Positions 51,599 to 60,110 of a DNA stretch of 64,000 nucleotides are shown in pieces. Where the stretch lies: assembly GCA_903928445.1 (NCBI GenBank), contig CAIYRB010000102.1:1-64000 (forward strand), written 5' to 3'. The notes under the pieces are model-generated. The model was not told the DNA's origin, ran no database searches, and was given only the letters and a program-made list of their open reading frames with translations. The position numbers and the translations under genes are program-made. This DNA is from an uncultured Pseudomonadota bacterium. GTDB taxonomy: Bacteria; Bdellovibrionota_B; Oligoflexia; Oligoflexales; CAIYRB01. The number at the start of each line of letters is the position of its first letter. The stretch's first letter is position 1.

Positions 51599-53830
51599 TC
51601 AAAACGTCCAGGTAAGATTCAAGCTCAGTGCGCTGCGAGTCCGCTGATGGCCTTGATCATAGACGGGATTCGGATCTAGTTGCCACCGGAAGGAGTGCAG
51701 ATCGACGGGGGCCTCTCCAGCCTCGGCCAGCTCCTCTTCGCTTGCATGTTCGCGGTAGTCATCGCCGAAGTTCATGCCTTTGCTCCGCCGCCGTTTCTTC
51801 TTCTCCGGTGCTGGACCGTCGTCGATCATGGCCTGGATGGCACTGATGGCATAGACCACGCCAAATCCCATCAGGGAATAGTTGGCGTTTTGGCTGTAAG
51901 TCTTCGCCTTGGCGGTGGTGTACTTGTAGTTGACATCACACTCTGGTGGCAGACTTGCTTGGCCGTTGCAATAGGCGCGATTGTAGGCGTCTGCGTCCTT
52001 GACGGTCTTCGCGTTCTGCTGGGTATTGTAGAAGTAAAAGCCTAGCGCGCCGCCTTGTGCCGCCATAAAGCCCAAGCCGAGCAGGGTTCGACCATTATAG
52101 AATTGGCCAGCACCAAAGGGGAGGATGGCGAACAGGAACTTAGCGTCACCCCCCTTGGCCTTACTGGACTGCTTTTTTTGGCCATTGCTTGGTCTTGCTG
52201 CTCGTCCTGGTGCCCGCGAGGGGGTCCTTACTGGTGCCGGCTCGGAGTCCGTACTAAAGCCTGGGTCCGCAGGGTCGGCCTGCGGCGGCGGTGCGATCGG
52301 CGGCGGCAGCGGCGCGGCCGGAGCACTCTGCATTTCACTCATAATAGGGTCCGGCGGCGGCGCATAATAAGGCTGTGGCGGCGGCGCATAATACTGCGGC
52401 GGTGGTGGTGCGTAGTACTGCTGCGGTGGCGGTGCAAATTGTTGTGGCTGCTGGTACTGCTGTTGATACTGTGGCGGCTGTTGGTACTGGGGCTGTTGGA
52501 ACTGCGGCTGTTGCTGGAACTGCGGCTGCTGTTGCTGGAACTGCTGCTGCTGTTGCTGGAACTGCTGCGGCTGTTGCTGGAACTGCTGCGGCTGTTGCTG
52601 GAACTGCTGCGGCTGTTGCTGGAACTGCGGCTGCTGTTGCTGGAACTGTTGTGGCCTCTGCACAATTTGTTGCTGCGGTTGCCGCGCTGCTGCGGTATCG
52701 GCTGCAAACTGCGCGGTTAGGTCAGGACCCGGTGGTGGAGCGCCGCTTGGACCAGTGGCTTGAGCGCTGCCAAACATATCGTCGCTGGGTGCTGGAGCAT
52801 AGGGTTTCGCAGCACCACCGCGTGCAGCCCCCTTGCCCTTCTGTGGCCTTTTACCACTGGCGGCGGCTGGGGGAGCGGCGACTGCGGCGCCATAGTAATC
52901 ACCCTGGGGTTTGTTGCTGACCATATCGGCTTGCTGCTGCGGCGGTGCAGCGCGTTGCGGCGGGGCCTTGGGTTTGGGTAGCGGTTTGGGTTTAGGCTTT
53001 TCCAAATCGACGGTGACGTTGTTGCTCTTGTTTTTTGCGATCAGGACATTGATCTTCTTGGTGATATAGCCAGTCATGGCCACTTCGATCAATACATTGC
53101 CTGGATCCGTGTTGATCTGGCTGTTGACCGGTCCGGCGATGATGCCATCGATGGTGACATTTGCCCCTTTAGTCGATGAAGTGACGGTTAAAAAGGTTTG
53201 CTTGAGGGGCGCGCCAGTAGAGTCGGTGGTGCGTGGTCCGCTGGGTTTGTCACGTGGCGACAGAGCGTTACCAGGCCTTTCGCTTGTCGCGTTAGGCGCT
53301 GGCTTTCCACTTGGTGTGCTAGCCGCCGCCTTACCGCCGCCTGGTGGCTTTTGGCTTGGAGCTTTGGCGGCGGCGGTGGGTGCGCGACCGCCGCCAGCGC
53401 CTTTGAGGCTTTTAAAGAATGGTTGCATCTGCGGGCTCAAGGCATCCGCTGGGGTGATGGTTAACGTGGGATCGATCGCCAGAGCGGCTTTGAAGGCATT
53501 TGCTGCTCCGGCTTTGTCCCCAAGCATAAACTGACTCATGCCGAGAAGCTGCGACGTGCGCGCCTGTTCTGCCTTTGCCATGCGCGTTTGCAGCGCTGAC
53601 GTTAGGCTGGTTCTTGCGCCGGCAAAGTCGCGCCTCAGGTATTTGCCGTAGCCATTGCTATAAGCAGCGGCGCTGGCTGTGGGCGAATAGATCCATGCGG
53701 AGATCAGGTAGCCAGGCGGTATGGCCAAGGGTAGGATCACAGCGTACACGAGCAGGATACGGGCGACGCTGCGAAGCCAGGCCCATACCGTCTGCGGTGT
53801 TCGTTGTGATGTGTTTGCCTTGCCCGTCAT
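51599..53830 (-). CDS. PEGA-domain membrane protein with Gln-rich repeat region
   Basis: A 743-aa envelope protein. Order: N-terminal transmembrane helix (about 18-48), a TPR-like region (about 55-140), Pro/Ala/Gly linker, a PEGA domain (about 210-275, with GANVTIDG and MTGYITKKI), a long Pro/Gln/Ala region including Gln-rich repeats (about 395-470, QQPQQFQQQ units) and PPPQ-Y-YAPPP units, then a C-terminal domain with two hydrophobic helices (FLFAILPFGAGQFYNG; YSLMGFGVVYAISAI). PEGA domains are extracytoplasmic modules typical of deltaproteobacterial and myxobacterial proteins. Its gene sits between a PEGA-bearing kinase gene and coaE; it may be a substrate or partner of the kinase. Function unknown. 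Confidence 0.82.
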   Translation of the reverse strand: MTGKANTSQRTPQTVWAWLRSVARILLVYAVILPLAIPPGYLISAWIYSPTASAAAYSNGYGKYLRRDFAGARTSLTSALQTRMAKAEQARTSQLLGMSQFMLGDKAGAANAFKAALAIDPTLTITPADALSPQMQPFFKSLKGAGGGRAPTAAAKAPSQKPPGGGKAAASTPSGKPAPNATSERPGNALSPRDKPSGPRTTDSTGAPLKQTFLTVTSSTKGANVTIDGIIAGPVNSQINTDPGNVLIEVAMTGYITKKINVLIAKNKSNNVTVDLEKPKPKPLPKPKAPPQRAAPPQQQADMVSNKPQGDYYGAAVAAPPAAASGKRPQKGKGAARGGAAKPYAPAPSDDMFGSAQATGPSGAPPPGPDLTAQFAADTAAARQPQQQIVQRPQQFQQQQPQFQQQPQQFQQQPQQFQQQPQQFQQQQQQFQQQQPQFQQQPQFQQPQYQQPPQYQQQYQQPQQFAPPPQQYYAPPPPQYYAPPPQPYYAPPPDPIMSEMQSAPAAPLPPPIAPPPQADPADPGFSTDSEPAPVRTPSRAPGRAARPSNGQKKQSSKAKGGDAKFLFAILPFGAGQFYNGRTLLGLGFMAAQGGALGFYFYNTQQNAKTVKDADAYNRAYCNGQASLPPECDVNYKYTTAKAKTYSQNANYSLMGFGVVYAISAIQAMIDDGPAPEKKKRRRSKGMNFGDDYREHASEEELAEAGEAPVDLHSFRWQLDPNPVYDQGHQRTRSALSLNLTWTF
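52435..52665 (-). repeat. Gln-rich coding repeats (CAG/CAA units)
   Basis: Tandem 21-24 bp units that read CTGTTGCTGGAACTGCTGCGG on the plus strand and encode QQPQQFQQ on the minus strand. High similarity between neighbouring units predicts slippage and length variation. Confidence 0.85.
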
Positions 53831-53851
53831 CTGTGTGTCTTGATCTCCTGA

Positions 53852-56437
53852 TTAGTCTTCGCTTTTAAATTCGACGCTGAACGTAAGCTGTCCCTCACCG
53901 CCATTTAAATTTAAGTCGCGCTCCCTGCTTTCGCTGCCGTGATCGATGCGAATATGGTAGCGGCCAGGACTGAGAGAAACGGTCTTGGCGCCGCTTTTGA
54001 TGGTAAAGACTTGAGTCGCGCTGGTTTCGAGATTGCGCAATGTCGCCTGCGCTGGACCAAGGTTGATGCGCAGCGTCAGTGCCACCTCCTGCAGCGCCGG
54101 TTTCGGGCCGCCCTGGCCGCTGTGTCCGGCCGCTTCGAGCACGACGCGAGGCAAGGCTTTTTGTTCATCCGCGGCTAGGTCAAACCGGCTGCGAGCCGCG
54201 ACATAGTCCTTACGGCGCAGCTCTAGCGAATGCCGACCAGTACTCGCCGTCAGCCAGCCGCTGTCGCTGGTGTTATCGATGGTGGTGCCCAGCCGGCGGC
54301 CATCCACATAGATCTCTGCTGCCGGTTGGGAGCTGATGGAAAAGCGGCCTTTTCCCGAGGGGGCACTGTCCTTTCTACCAGGCTTTTCGACCTTGTCGGT
54401 GCGCTCTTTGGACTCGCCCTTATCCGTTCGATCGCCTCTTTCGGTATGATCGCTTTGATCGCCATTGTCCTGGACCTCCGTTTTGGCGGCCTTGTCAGGC
54501 TTTGCTGCTTTTTCCGCTTTTTCCGATTTTTCAGGTTTGCCTTGACGGGTCGGGGTCTTTTCCACCGCTGCCTGGGCGGTTGGTTCTAGCGTGCTAGCAT
54601 CAGGATGCTCCGCAACCAGCTCGCGCGTGGTGTGCGCGGGGCTTGGCGCCTTCGCTCCGGGTGCCGGCGCCGGTGCAGCGGCCATGGTACTTGAGTCCAA
54701 GCCGATATTGTCTTTCGGCTCGCCGCGCTTACTTGCCCTTTTGTTTGGTGGTGTGACCTTGGTCGTTAGCGGCGTGGCAGGCGTTAACGTTGGTGCAGGT
54801 ATTTGGGAGCTACTAGCTGGCCCTGAATGGTCGCTGCGGCGTGGCGTCTTGCCGCGGCTTGGTGCGACGACGACGGGTGGTGGCACAGGCGTTGCTTTGC
54901 TTGGCTGCTGGTACGCGACGGTTGCGGATCCGTCACGGCGAGCGCGTGCGACCTTACGTGCCATATTCACTGAGGCACGGACGTTGGTCCGCCACGCCGC
55001 CTCAGCGTTGCTGACCCCTTGTATTTTGGCGGCCGGGCGTCCTTGCAGACCAAGCAGACCCCATAGGCTTACGGCGCAGATGAGGCCGACGATCAGCGAT
55101 CCAGACATGTAGCCAACCCAGCTAGCTCTGCTGGACTGAAACGGAGCGCGGGTCGCGCGCCGCACGAGGCGTGGATTCTGCCGCGGCACATAGACTGGTC
55201 GCCGTGGCGTGACGTAGTCGGTCGCTTGAAGCGGAGGCTGAGGTGGCAAGACATGCGCGACTGGTGGTGGCAACGGCGCGCGCGCCGACGCTGGCATCGG
55301 TAATGCAGCTGTAGCTAGCATCTGCGCATTCAGGCGCGATGCATCACCGTCCGAACCTGCGTAGCCGCGTTGAGTTGGGCTGCGTTGAATACGTGTTGGT
55401 GCAACTTGCTGCTTGGCTTGTTGGGCTTGTTGGGCTTGCTGCAGCACGCTGCGAAGCGCGGCTGTTGGCGCCCGCCGGCTGCGAGTCAGGCTAGTATGGT
55501 TTTGATGCAGGGCTGCTTGGGCGTTGGCTTTGGTTACTCCTAAGCGTGCATTGTAGCCTTCACGGTCTTTAAAATAGCGTTCCAGTTCGATATGGCTTTC
55601 GTCAAAGCCCAGGCTGATCAGCACTTGCGAGATGTAGGCGCCGTATTCTCTAGCGGTTTGGCATCGGTCGTTTGGATTTCTTGCCATGCCTTTGACGATT
55701 AACTCATTGAGCAGTAAGGGCAGGCCAGGTACCAAAAAGCGTGGGTGAGTATAGTTGCCTTCCATGATCTTCAGCACGACGTCGTGAGTGCTGGTGCCGG
55801 TAAAAGGTAGTCGTCCCGTGACGATCTCGTAGAACAACACCGACAGACTGTAGAGGTCGCTGCGCAGATCGATGTCGCGACCGCGGATTTGTTCTGGCGA
55901 CATGTAGCTTGGCGATCCCATAAACGTTCCGGTCACCGTCATACCGGATTTACCCAGGTCCTTGGCGATCCCAAAGTCCATCAGTTTGACTCGACCATCG
56001 AACGTCACCATGATGTTTTCTGGTTTGACATCACGGTGGACGATGCCCTGGCCGTGCGCTTTATCCAGGGCTTTGCAGATCTCATTGACGATGGCGGCGG
56101 CGATGACTGGATGCAGCCAACCGCCACTGGACTGCTGGACATATTGGGCGAGGTTTCTGCCGTGGATGACTTCAGTGACGATCCATAGGCGGCCAACTTG
56201 GTCACCGGAGAAGTCGTAGACCTTGACGATATTGGGATGCTCAAGCGAAGATACCGCCTGCGCTTCCATCTGAAAGCGCTGCCGGATGTCGGCGTTCTTT
56301 TCCATGTGTTCGTGCAGCACCTTGACGGCGACTTTGCGGCCGAGCTTTTCGTCGACGGCTAAGTAAACGTAAGCCATACCTCCTTCGCCAATTAAGTCGA
56401 GGATGCGGTAACGGCCGCCTAAGAGTTGGTTGCGCAT
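53852..56437 (-). CDS. transmembrane Ser/Thr protein kinase with PEGA domain
   Basis: An 861-aa Hanks-type kinase. Catalytic domain at residues 8-270 with IGEGGMAYVY glycine loop, AVKVLHEH lysine, HRDVKPEN catalytic loop, MDFGIAKD and SPSYMSPEQIRG; all key residues are present. A basic Pro-rich juxtamembrane segment, one transmembrane helix (about 440-465, VGYMSGSLIVGLICAVSLWG), a long charged low-complexity region with KSEKAEKAAKPDKAAK runs, and a PEGA domain (about 690-750) follow, then a C-terminal beta domain. It would sense an extracytoplasmic cue and phosphorylate cytoplasmic proteins. First gene of the operon with the PEGA protein (21-bp gap) and coaE. Confidence 0.92.
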   Translation of the reverse strand: MRNQLLGGRYRILDLIGEGGMAYVYLAVDEKLGRKVAVKVLHEHMEKNADIRQRFQMEAQAVSSLEHPNIVKVYDFSGDQVGRLWIVTEVIHGRNLAQYVQQSSGGWLHPVIAAAIVNEICKALDKAHGQGIVHRDVKPENIMVTFDGRVKLMDFGIAKDLGKSGMTVTGTFMGSPSYMSPEQIRGRDIDLRSDLYSLSVLFYEIVTGRLPFTGTSTHDVVLKIMEGNYTHPRFLVPGLPLLLNELIVKGMARNPNDRCQTAREYGAYISQVLISLGFDESHIELERYFKDREGYNARLGVTKANAQAALHQNHTSLTRSRRAPTAALRSVLQQAQQAQQAKQQVAPTRIQRSPTQRGYAGSDGDASRLNAQMLATAALPMPASARAPLPPPVAHVLPPQPPLQATDYVTPRRPVYVPRQNPRLVRRATRAPFQSSRASWVGYMSGSLIVGLICAVSLWGLLGLQGRPAAKIQGVSNAEAAWRTNVRASVNMARKVARARRDGSATVAYQQPSKATPVPPPVVVAPSRGKTPRRSDHSGPASSSQIPAPTLTPATPLTTKVTPPNKRASKRGEPKDNIGLDSSTMAAAPAPAPGAKAPSPAHTTRELVAEHPDASTLEPTAQAAVEKTPTRQGKPEKSEKAEKAAKPDKAAKTEVQDNGDQSDHTERGDRTDKGESKERTDKVEKPGRKDSAPSGKGRFSISSQPAAEIYVDGRRLGTTIDNTSDSGWLTASTGRHSLELRRKDYVAARSRFDLAADEQKALPRVVLEAAGHSGQGGPKPALQEVALTLRINLGPAQATLRNLETSATQVFTIKSGAKTVSLSPGRYHIRIDHGSESRERDLNLNGGEGQLTFSVEFKSED

Positions 56438-56872
56438 GAACGCGTGCCTGCGTGTGACCGAGGGACCTCAGTGTCCCCCGTCGTCTCTTCGGCTAATTGG
56501 CCACATTTCTTAAGTGTTCCATGCCCCTACGGAGTTTGAGCGAGGCAGATCAAGGGGCGCGGGTAGGGACTTCGGTGTCAGGCGTGATCATGAGGATTTC
56601 GCTTTGTATAGTCGCCCTATTTGGCGATGAAATAAGCGCGGCCTCACCGTCATAGTCACCACGCTGGAGCACTCATAATGACCACTTCAAGACGCCGCGA
56701 GAAAATTCTAAGTAGTCGAAACGCCGCGTGAAAAAACTATAGTTTGGCAATCGGACTGATTTGCAATTTAAGCGGCGAACTGTTGTAGTCGATACCTGGC
56801 TTTGGTGTTCTGATCTTGACCCACGCCCGTTGTTAACGGGCATGGCTTTACTCCGAGTTTGGTGGGATTTAC
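56438..56872. other. 435-bp intergenic region
   Basis: Between the divergent kinase and receiver-TPR genes. It holds a direct repeat (ACGCCGCGAGAAAA at 56692 and ACGCCGCGTGAAAA at 56721, 29 bp apart) and a hairpin GCCCGTT/AACGGGC at about 56825-56842 just before the plus-strand gene. Both look regulatory; no gene is supported. Confidence 0.5.
56692..56739 (+). repeat. 19-bp imperfect direct repeat in promoter region
   Basis: ACGCCGCGAGAAAATTCTA and ACGCCGCGTGAAAAAACTA start 29 bp apart, about 135-180 bp upstream of ATG 56873. Possible regulator binding sites. Confidence 0.5.
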
Positions 56873-58039
56873 ATGCTCAGTAGTCAAATGCCCGTGGCGC
56901 TTATCACGGCGAGCCAAGCCGAAGCCGAAATGTTCACGCAAGGCCTTGCGGAGTGCGGCTTTCGCCGGATCACCGTGTTCACCTCCGGCAAAGAGGCCTA
57001 CGAGGTCTGTGCGCGGCAGCAGTTTCCTCTGTTTCTCACCCGCGTCGAGATGCCGGATATGAGTGGCTTGGTCGTGATCCAAAAATTGCGGGCCACTGGT
57101 AACTATGGCCTCGAACCACATCTGCTCGTTTGCAATAAGCTTGATGCGCAGCTGCTAGCATTGGTCAGTGAGTATGATCTCGACTATGTCATGGTGCCAC
57201 CGTTATCCAAAGGCACTGTCGCTGCTAAGTTTAAGCATTTGATGACCACCGAAAACTCGCTGTCAGAAGTGGAACTCAAGTACCGTGACGGTAAGTCGGC
57301 CTTTGCCTCCGATCTGATCGATATGGCGGAGGACAAAATTATGCAAGTCCTCAGTGCCCAACCTAAACTCGAGAAGGCTCTGATCTTGCTCGGTGATATC
57401 GCAGTGAAGCGAAACGACCTCAATGTCGCCGATACGCACTACAAAGCAGCCCTTGCGGCCAATCCCAAATCATCCTCGGCTCTGCATCGACTGGCACAGC
57501 TGCTCATGAAGAAGAACGACTTTAATGCTGCGGCAACTCTGCTAAACAAGCTCGCCGACGTCAATCCCTACAACATCAGGCTGCTGGAGAACGCTGGGCT
57601 CTCCAATTTCAATATCGAGCGCTATGACCTGGCAAAAAGCTACATGGGCAAGCTCCAGGCCGTCGATGCTGCGAACAAAACCGCCGCGGTCGTCACTGCA
57701 CAAGTCAAGATCAAAACCGGTGACCTCACCGACCTGGTCGGGGGGCTGCGCCAGGGTATGGACGAAAAAGAATTGGTCCAATTTTTGAACAACGCCGGAG
57801 CTAAATTATCTAGTGATAACGACGTTGACGGTGCAATTAAGATGTATATGGCGGCCGTGGAGCAGATTAAAGTGAACAAATTTCTTTATGCAATCCACTA
57901 TAATTTGGGCATTGCCTTCAAAAAGAAAAAGAACTTCGACAAAGCTCGCCAGCATTTTGAAAAGTCGCTCAAGCTCAATCCCGAGTTCACCAAAGCGAGT
58001 GCCGCCCTGAAAGAACTAGCCGCCACTCCCGCCGCGTAA
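56873..58039 (+). CDS. degenerate receiver domain fused to TPR repeats
   Basis: A 388-aa cytoplasmic protein. Residues 5-125 align with a response-regulator receiver by the FLTRVEMPDMSGL strand-loop, but the phospho-acceptor Asp is Arg57, the acidic pair at the first loop is missing (ITASQAEAE), and the conserved Lys is Pro in VMVPPLSKG. Phosphorylation by the usual route is therefore not expected. Residues 150-388 hold at least five TPR-like pairs (ALILLGDIAVKRNDLNVADTHY, AIHYNLGIAFKKKKNFDKARQHF). A protein-interaction scaffold is likely. It stands alone; the divergent kinase gene is a possible functional neighbour. Confidence 0.82.
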   Translation: MLSSQMPVALITASQAEAEMFTQGLAECGFRRITVFTSGKEAYEVCARQQFPLFLTRVEMPDMSGLVVIQKLRATGNYGLEPHLLVCNKLDAQLLALVSEYDLDYVMVPPLSKGTVAAKFKHLMTTENSLSEVELKYRDGKSAFASDLIDMAEDKIMQVLSAQPKLEKALILLGDIAVKRNDLNVADTHYKAALAANPKSSSALHRLAQLLMKKNDFNAAATLLNKLADVNPYNIRLLENAGLSNFNIERYDLAKSYMGKLQAVDAANKTAAVVTAQVKIKTGDLTDLVGGLRQGMDEKELVQFLNNAGAKLSSDNDVDGAIKMYMAAVEQIKVNKFLYAIHYNLGIAFKKKKNFDKARQHFEKSLKLNPEFTKASAALKELAATPAA

Positions 58040-58062
58040 TGGGCTGCCCATAATGCCGCCCG

Positions 58063-59511
58063 TCACAGGTCATGTGGCAGGAGATCATGGGTCGAGGTAA
58101 AGCGCTTGAACGGGCTGTAAAAGCGCAGGTTAGTCACCGAACTCGTATAGATGCAGGCATAGTCCGCGACTTGATCGGCGAACCGACTGCGTTCGAGGCC
58201 GACCTTCATGAGTTCGCCCCAAACGGGGTGAACCTGCGCTTCACGCTCTTGGAGTAGGGCTTTGACCTGAAGGTCCAGCTGCTCCAACTGGAGTTGCAGC
58301 TCATCCTCACGGCCGGTCAATTTATCCGATTCTTTGAGTAGGTAGTGTGCCTTTTTGCCCTCGCCGATGGCTTTGGCCTTTTCCGCCTGGCGCGCTTGGT
58401 GGCGCTTGCGGGAGCGGATGACTTGTAGCTCTTCGTCACACTCTTCGCGGTCCTGCAGCTTCTGCATGATGAGTTCGAGCGACTCCTTCAGCAGCTCTAG
58501 CTTCGCTAGTTCCGTGCCCAGCTCCTCGACAATCAGCAGCGTGCGCCAATTGACGCTGTCCTTAGAACGGATGATATCGCCGTAGAGGTGGTCGCCGACG
58601 AACAAGATCTCGTCGCCGCGGTAGTCGGCTAACTTTTGCAACAACACCGCGTTACCACCTTGATAGACGCTAAGGGGCTTGAGCCCGCCGTTCTCCAGGC
58701 GCAGCAGACCGGTGTCGGTCATCACTTGGTAGAAGGGTTGGCTGCCGACAAAAAATCCGGGCTTACCAGCCCCCACCAGCACGTGCTCGAAGTAGTGGCG
58801 CCAGGTCGGAAAGTCTTCGGATTTGTCGTCGAAGGCAAAGTTCATCAATGCATTGGTGTAGTCCCAACTCGAGTTGGTCAATAAAAACAGGCTTTTTCCG
58901 GCCTCGATCTGCTGGATCAACATCGCTGCAAGCTGCTTATCCTTGCGCACAAAACGCCCCGGATCAGCCAGTACGACGTTTTTGATCGAGCCATCGGCGT
59001 GACTCAGGTCGATAAAGCGGCGGAGATCTTGGTAGACTTCGCGAAAGGTCTTTTGAATCTTGGCTGGGTTGCGGGCCATGTAGTCGACGATTTCGGTGAA
59101 TAGCTGCACTTCGCTGAGGGCGAAGAAGGTGTCGACGGAGAGCAGGCTGGCGGCCTTAAAGCTCTCGCTGTTGTATAGTTTATGGCGAACATCGCGTTCC
59201 AAACGCTGGTGGCCATGAAAGGCGATCTTGACGTATTTGTGACCATCGACCTTGAGTAGGTTGCCGCGGTCCATGTCGACAAGTAGACCCCGGATCAAGA
59301 GGCTTGGGTTGAAGGTTAAGGTCGCAAGCTCTTCGGGATAGCCCGCGGCGATAAACTTCGCGAGCGTCTCGCGGAAGGCCAGCGCCTCGAATTCCTCCCG
59401 GTTGTACGAGATCAAGGTGTGGTCCATGTCGAAGCCGATGGCGCGAATACGCCCCATGTTCAGCGACCGGTTGACGAAGACTCGCTGGCTCTTTTTAAGC
59501 TTGGACTGCAC
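58063..59511 (-). CDS. HAD-IG family 5'-nucleotidase
   Basis: A 482-aa haloacid-dehalogenase-superfamily enzyme of the IG subfamily (PF05761, cytosolic purine 5'-nucleotidase type). Motif I is GFDMDHTL with Asp28 as nucleophile and Asp30 as acid/base; motif II is in LTNSSWDYTN, and the late acidic motif IV is in VGDHLYGDIIRSKD. A coiled-coil-prone region (about 350-450) rich in Glu/Leu/Lys follows. It removes phosphate from a nucleotide such as IMP or GMP. The GTG start is 4 bp after the PilZ gene's stop on the same strand. Confidence 0.9.
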   Translation of the reverse strand: MQSKLKKSQRVFVNRSLNMGRIRAIGFDMDHTLISYNREEFEALAFRETLAKFIAAGYPEELATLTFNPSLLIRGLLVDMDRGNLLKVDGHKYVKIAFHGHQRLERDVRHKLYNSESFKAASLLSVDTFFALSEVQLFTEIVDYMARNPAKIQKTFREVYQDLRRFIDLSHADGSIKNVVLADPGRFVRKDKQLAAMLIQQIEAGKSLFLLTNSSWDYTNALMNFAFDDKSEDFPTWRHYFEHVLVGAGKPGFFVGSQPFYQVMTDTGLLRLENGGLKPLSVYQGGNAVLLQKLADYRGDEILFVGDHLYGDIIRSKDSVNWRTLLIVEELGTELAKLELLKESLELIMQKLQDREECDEELQVIRSRKRHQARQAEKAKAIGEGKKAHYLLKESDKLTGREDELQLQLEQLDLQVKALLQEREAQVHPVWGELMKVGLERSRFADQVADYACIYTSSVTNLRFYSPFKRFTSTHDLLPHDL

Positions 59512-59515
59512 GCTA

Positions 59516-60109
59516 TTAGTTCTCGAATTTGACGCCGACCTGATTACGCATCAGACCGCCGAGGTCCATCAGTTTGCGACGGTAGACGACCCGTCCCGGA
59601 CCTTGTTTGTAGATTTCTCCCCCGATAAACACGCGGATCTGTGGTAGGTAGGTCTCCGGTTGAAAGAGTTTGGACTCAAAGGTGGTGCGTATCGAAAGGC
59701 CGGTTGCCGACATATCCATGACGGCTTTCGACAGTCTTGTCTCGCCGTCAAAGGGATTGAGGATTTCAGCGATGACCCGTTCGTCGGCGCCCAACGAAAA
59801 CCGCTCGGCCTGCCGCGTCTCCTCGATCACGGCGTCAGCCTTCAGTGGAAAAATGATGTGCTCGCCGTCGGAGCTGATATGGTCGGACTGGAAGCGAACC
59901 ATACCAGCCTGGAGACTAAAGGCATGCGACGCGACAAAGGCGCTGATATAGCGCGGCTTGATGCGATTGCTTAGCTTCACGTGATCATCATGTACATTGA
60001 GGATGAAGGTCTGGAAGGTGATCGGCAGGCCATCACCGGAGATGAACACCGACTGCCGTTCGTGGTAGGCATCGCTTAGGACTTTTTGATTCTTGGCGTC
60101 GATGGGCAT
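59516..60109 (-). CDS. PilZ-domain protein
   Basis: A 197-aa protein with a YcgR-like N-terminal beta domain (1-95) and a C-terminal PilZ domain. The cyclic-di-GMP-binding pattern is present as RQAER (Arg99, Arg103) and DMSATG (Asp132, Ser134, Gly137). It probably binds c-di-GMP and changes motility, secretion or surface properties through a partner. ATG follows the TPR-barrel gene's stop by 1 nt, and the HAD gene follows by 4 nt, so the three form one operon. Confidence 0.88.
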   Translation of the reverse strand: MPIDAKNQKVLSDAYHERQSVFISGDGLPITFQTFILNVHDDHVKLSNRIKPRYISAFVASHAFSLQAGMVRFQSDHISSDGEHIIFPLKADAVIEETRQAERFSLGADERVIAEILNPFDGETRLSKAVMDMSATGLSIRTTFESKLFQPETYLPQIRVFIGGEIYKQGPGRVVYRRKLMDLGGLMRNQVGVKFEN

Positions 60110-60110
60110 G

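Noticed and set aside
52055-52920. Leu/Arg-rich and Ala/Gly/Thr-rich ORFs (221 and 181 aa) opposite the Gln-rich region
   Set aside because: Low-complexity mirror of CAG repeats in another frame.
56746-56772. TTGGCAATCGGACTGATTTGCAA as a sigma-54 promoter
   Set aside because: GG-GC distance is 15 (or 8 with the inner GG), so it does not fit.
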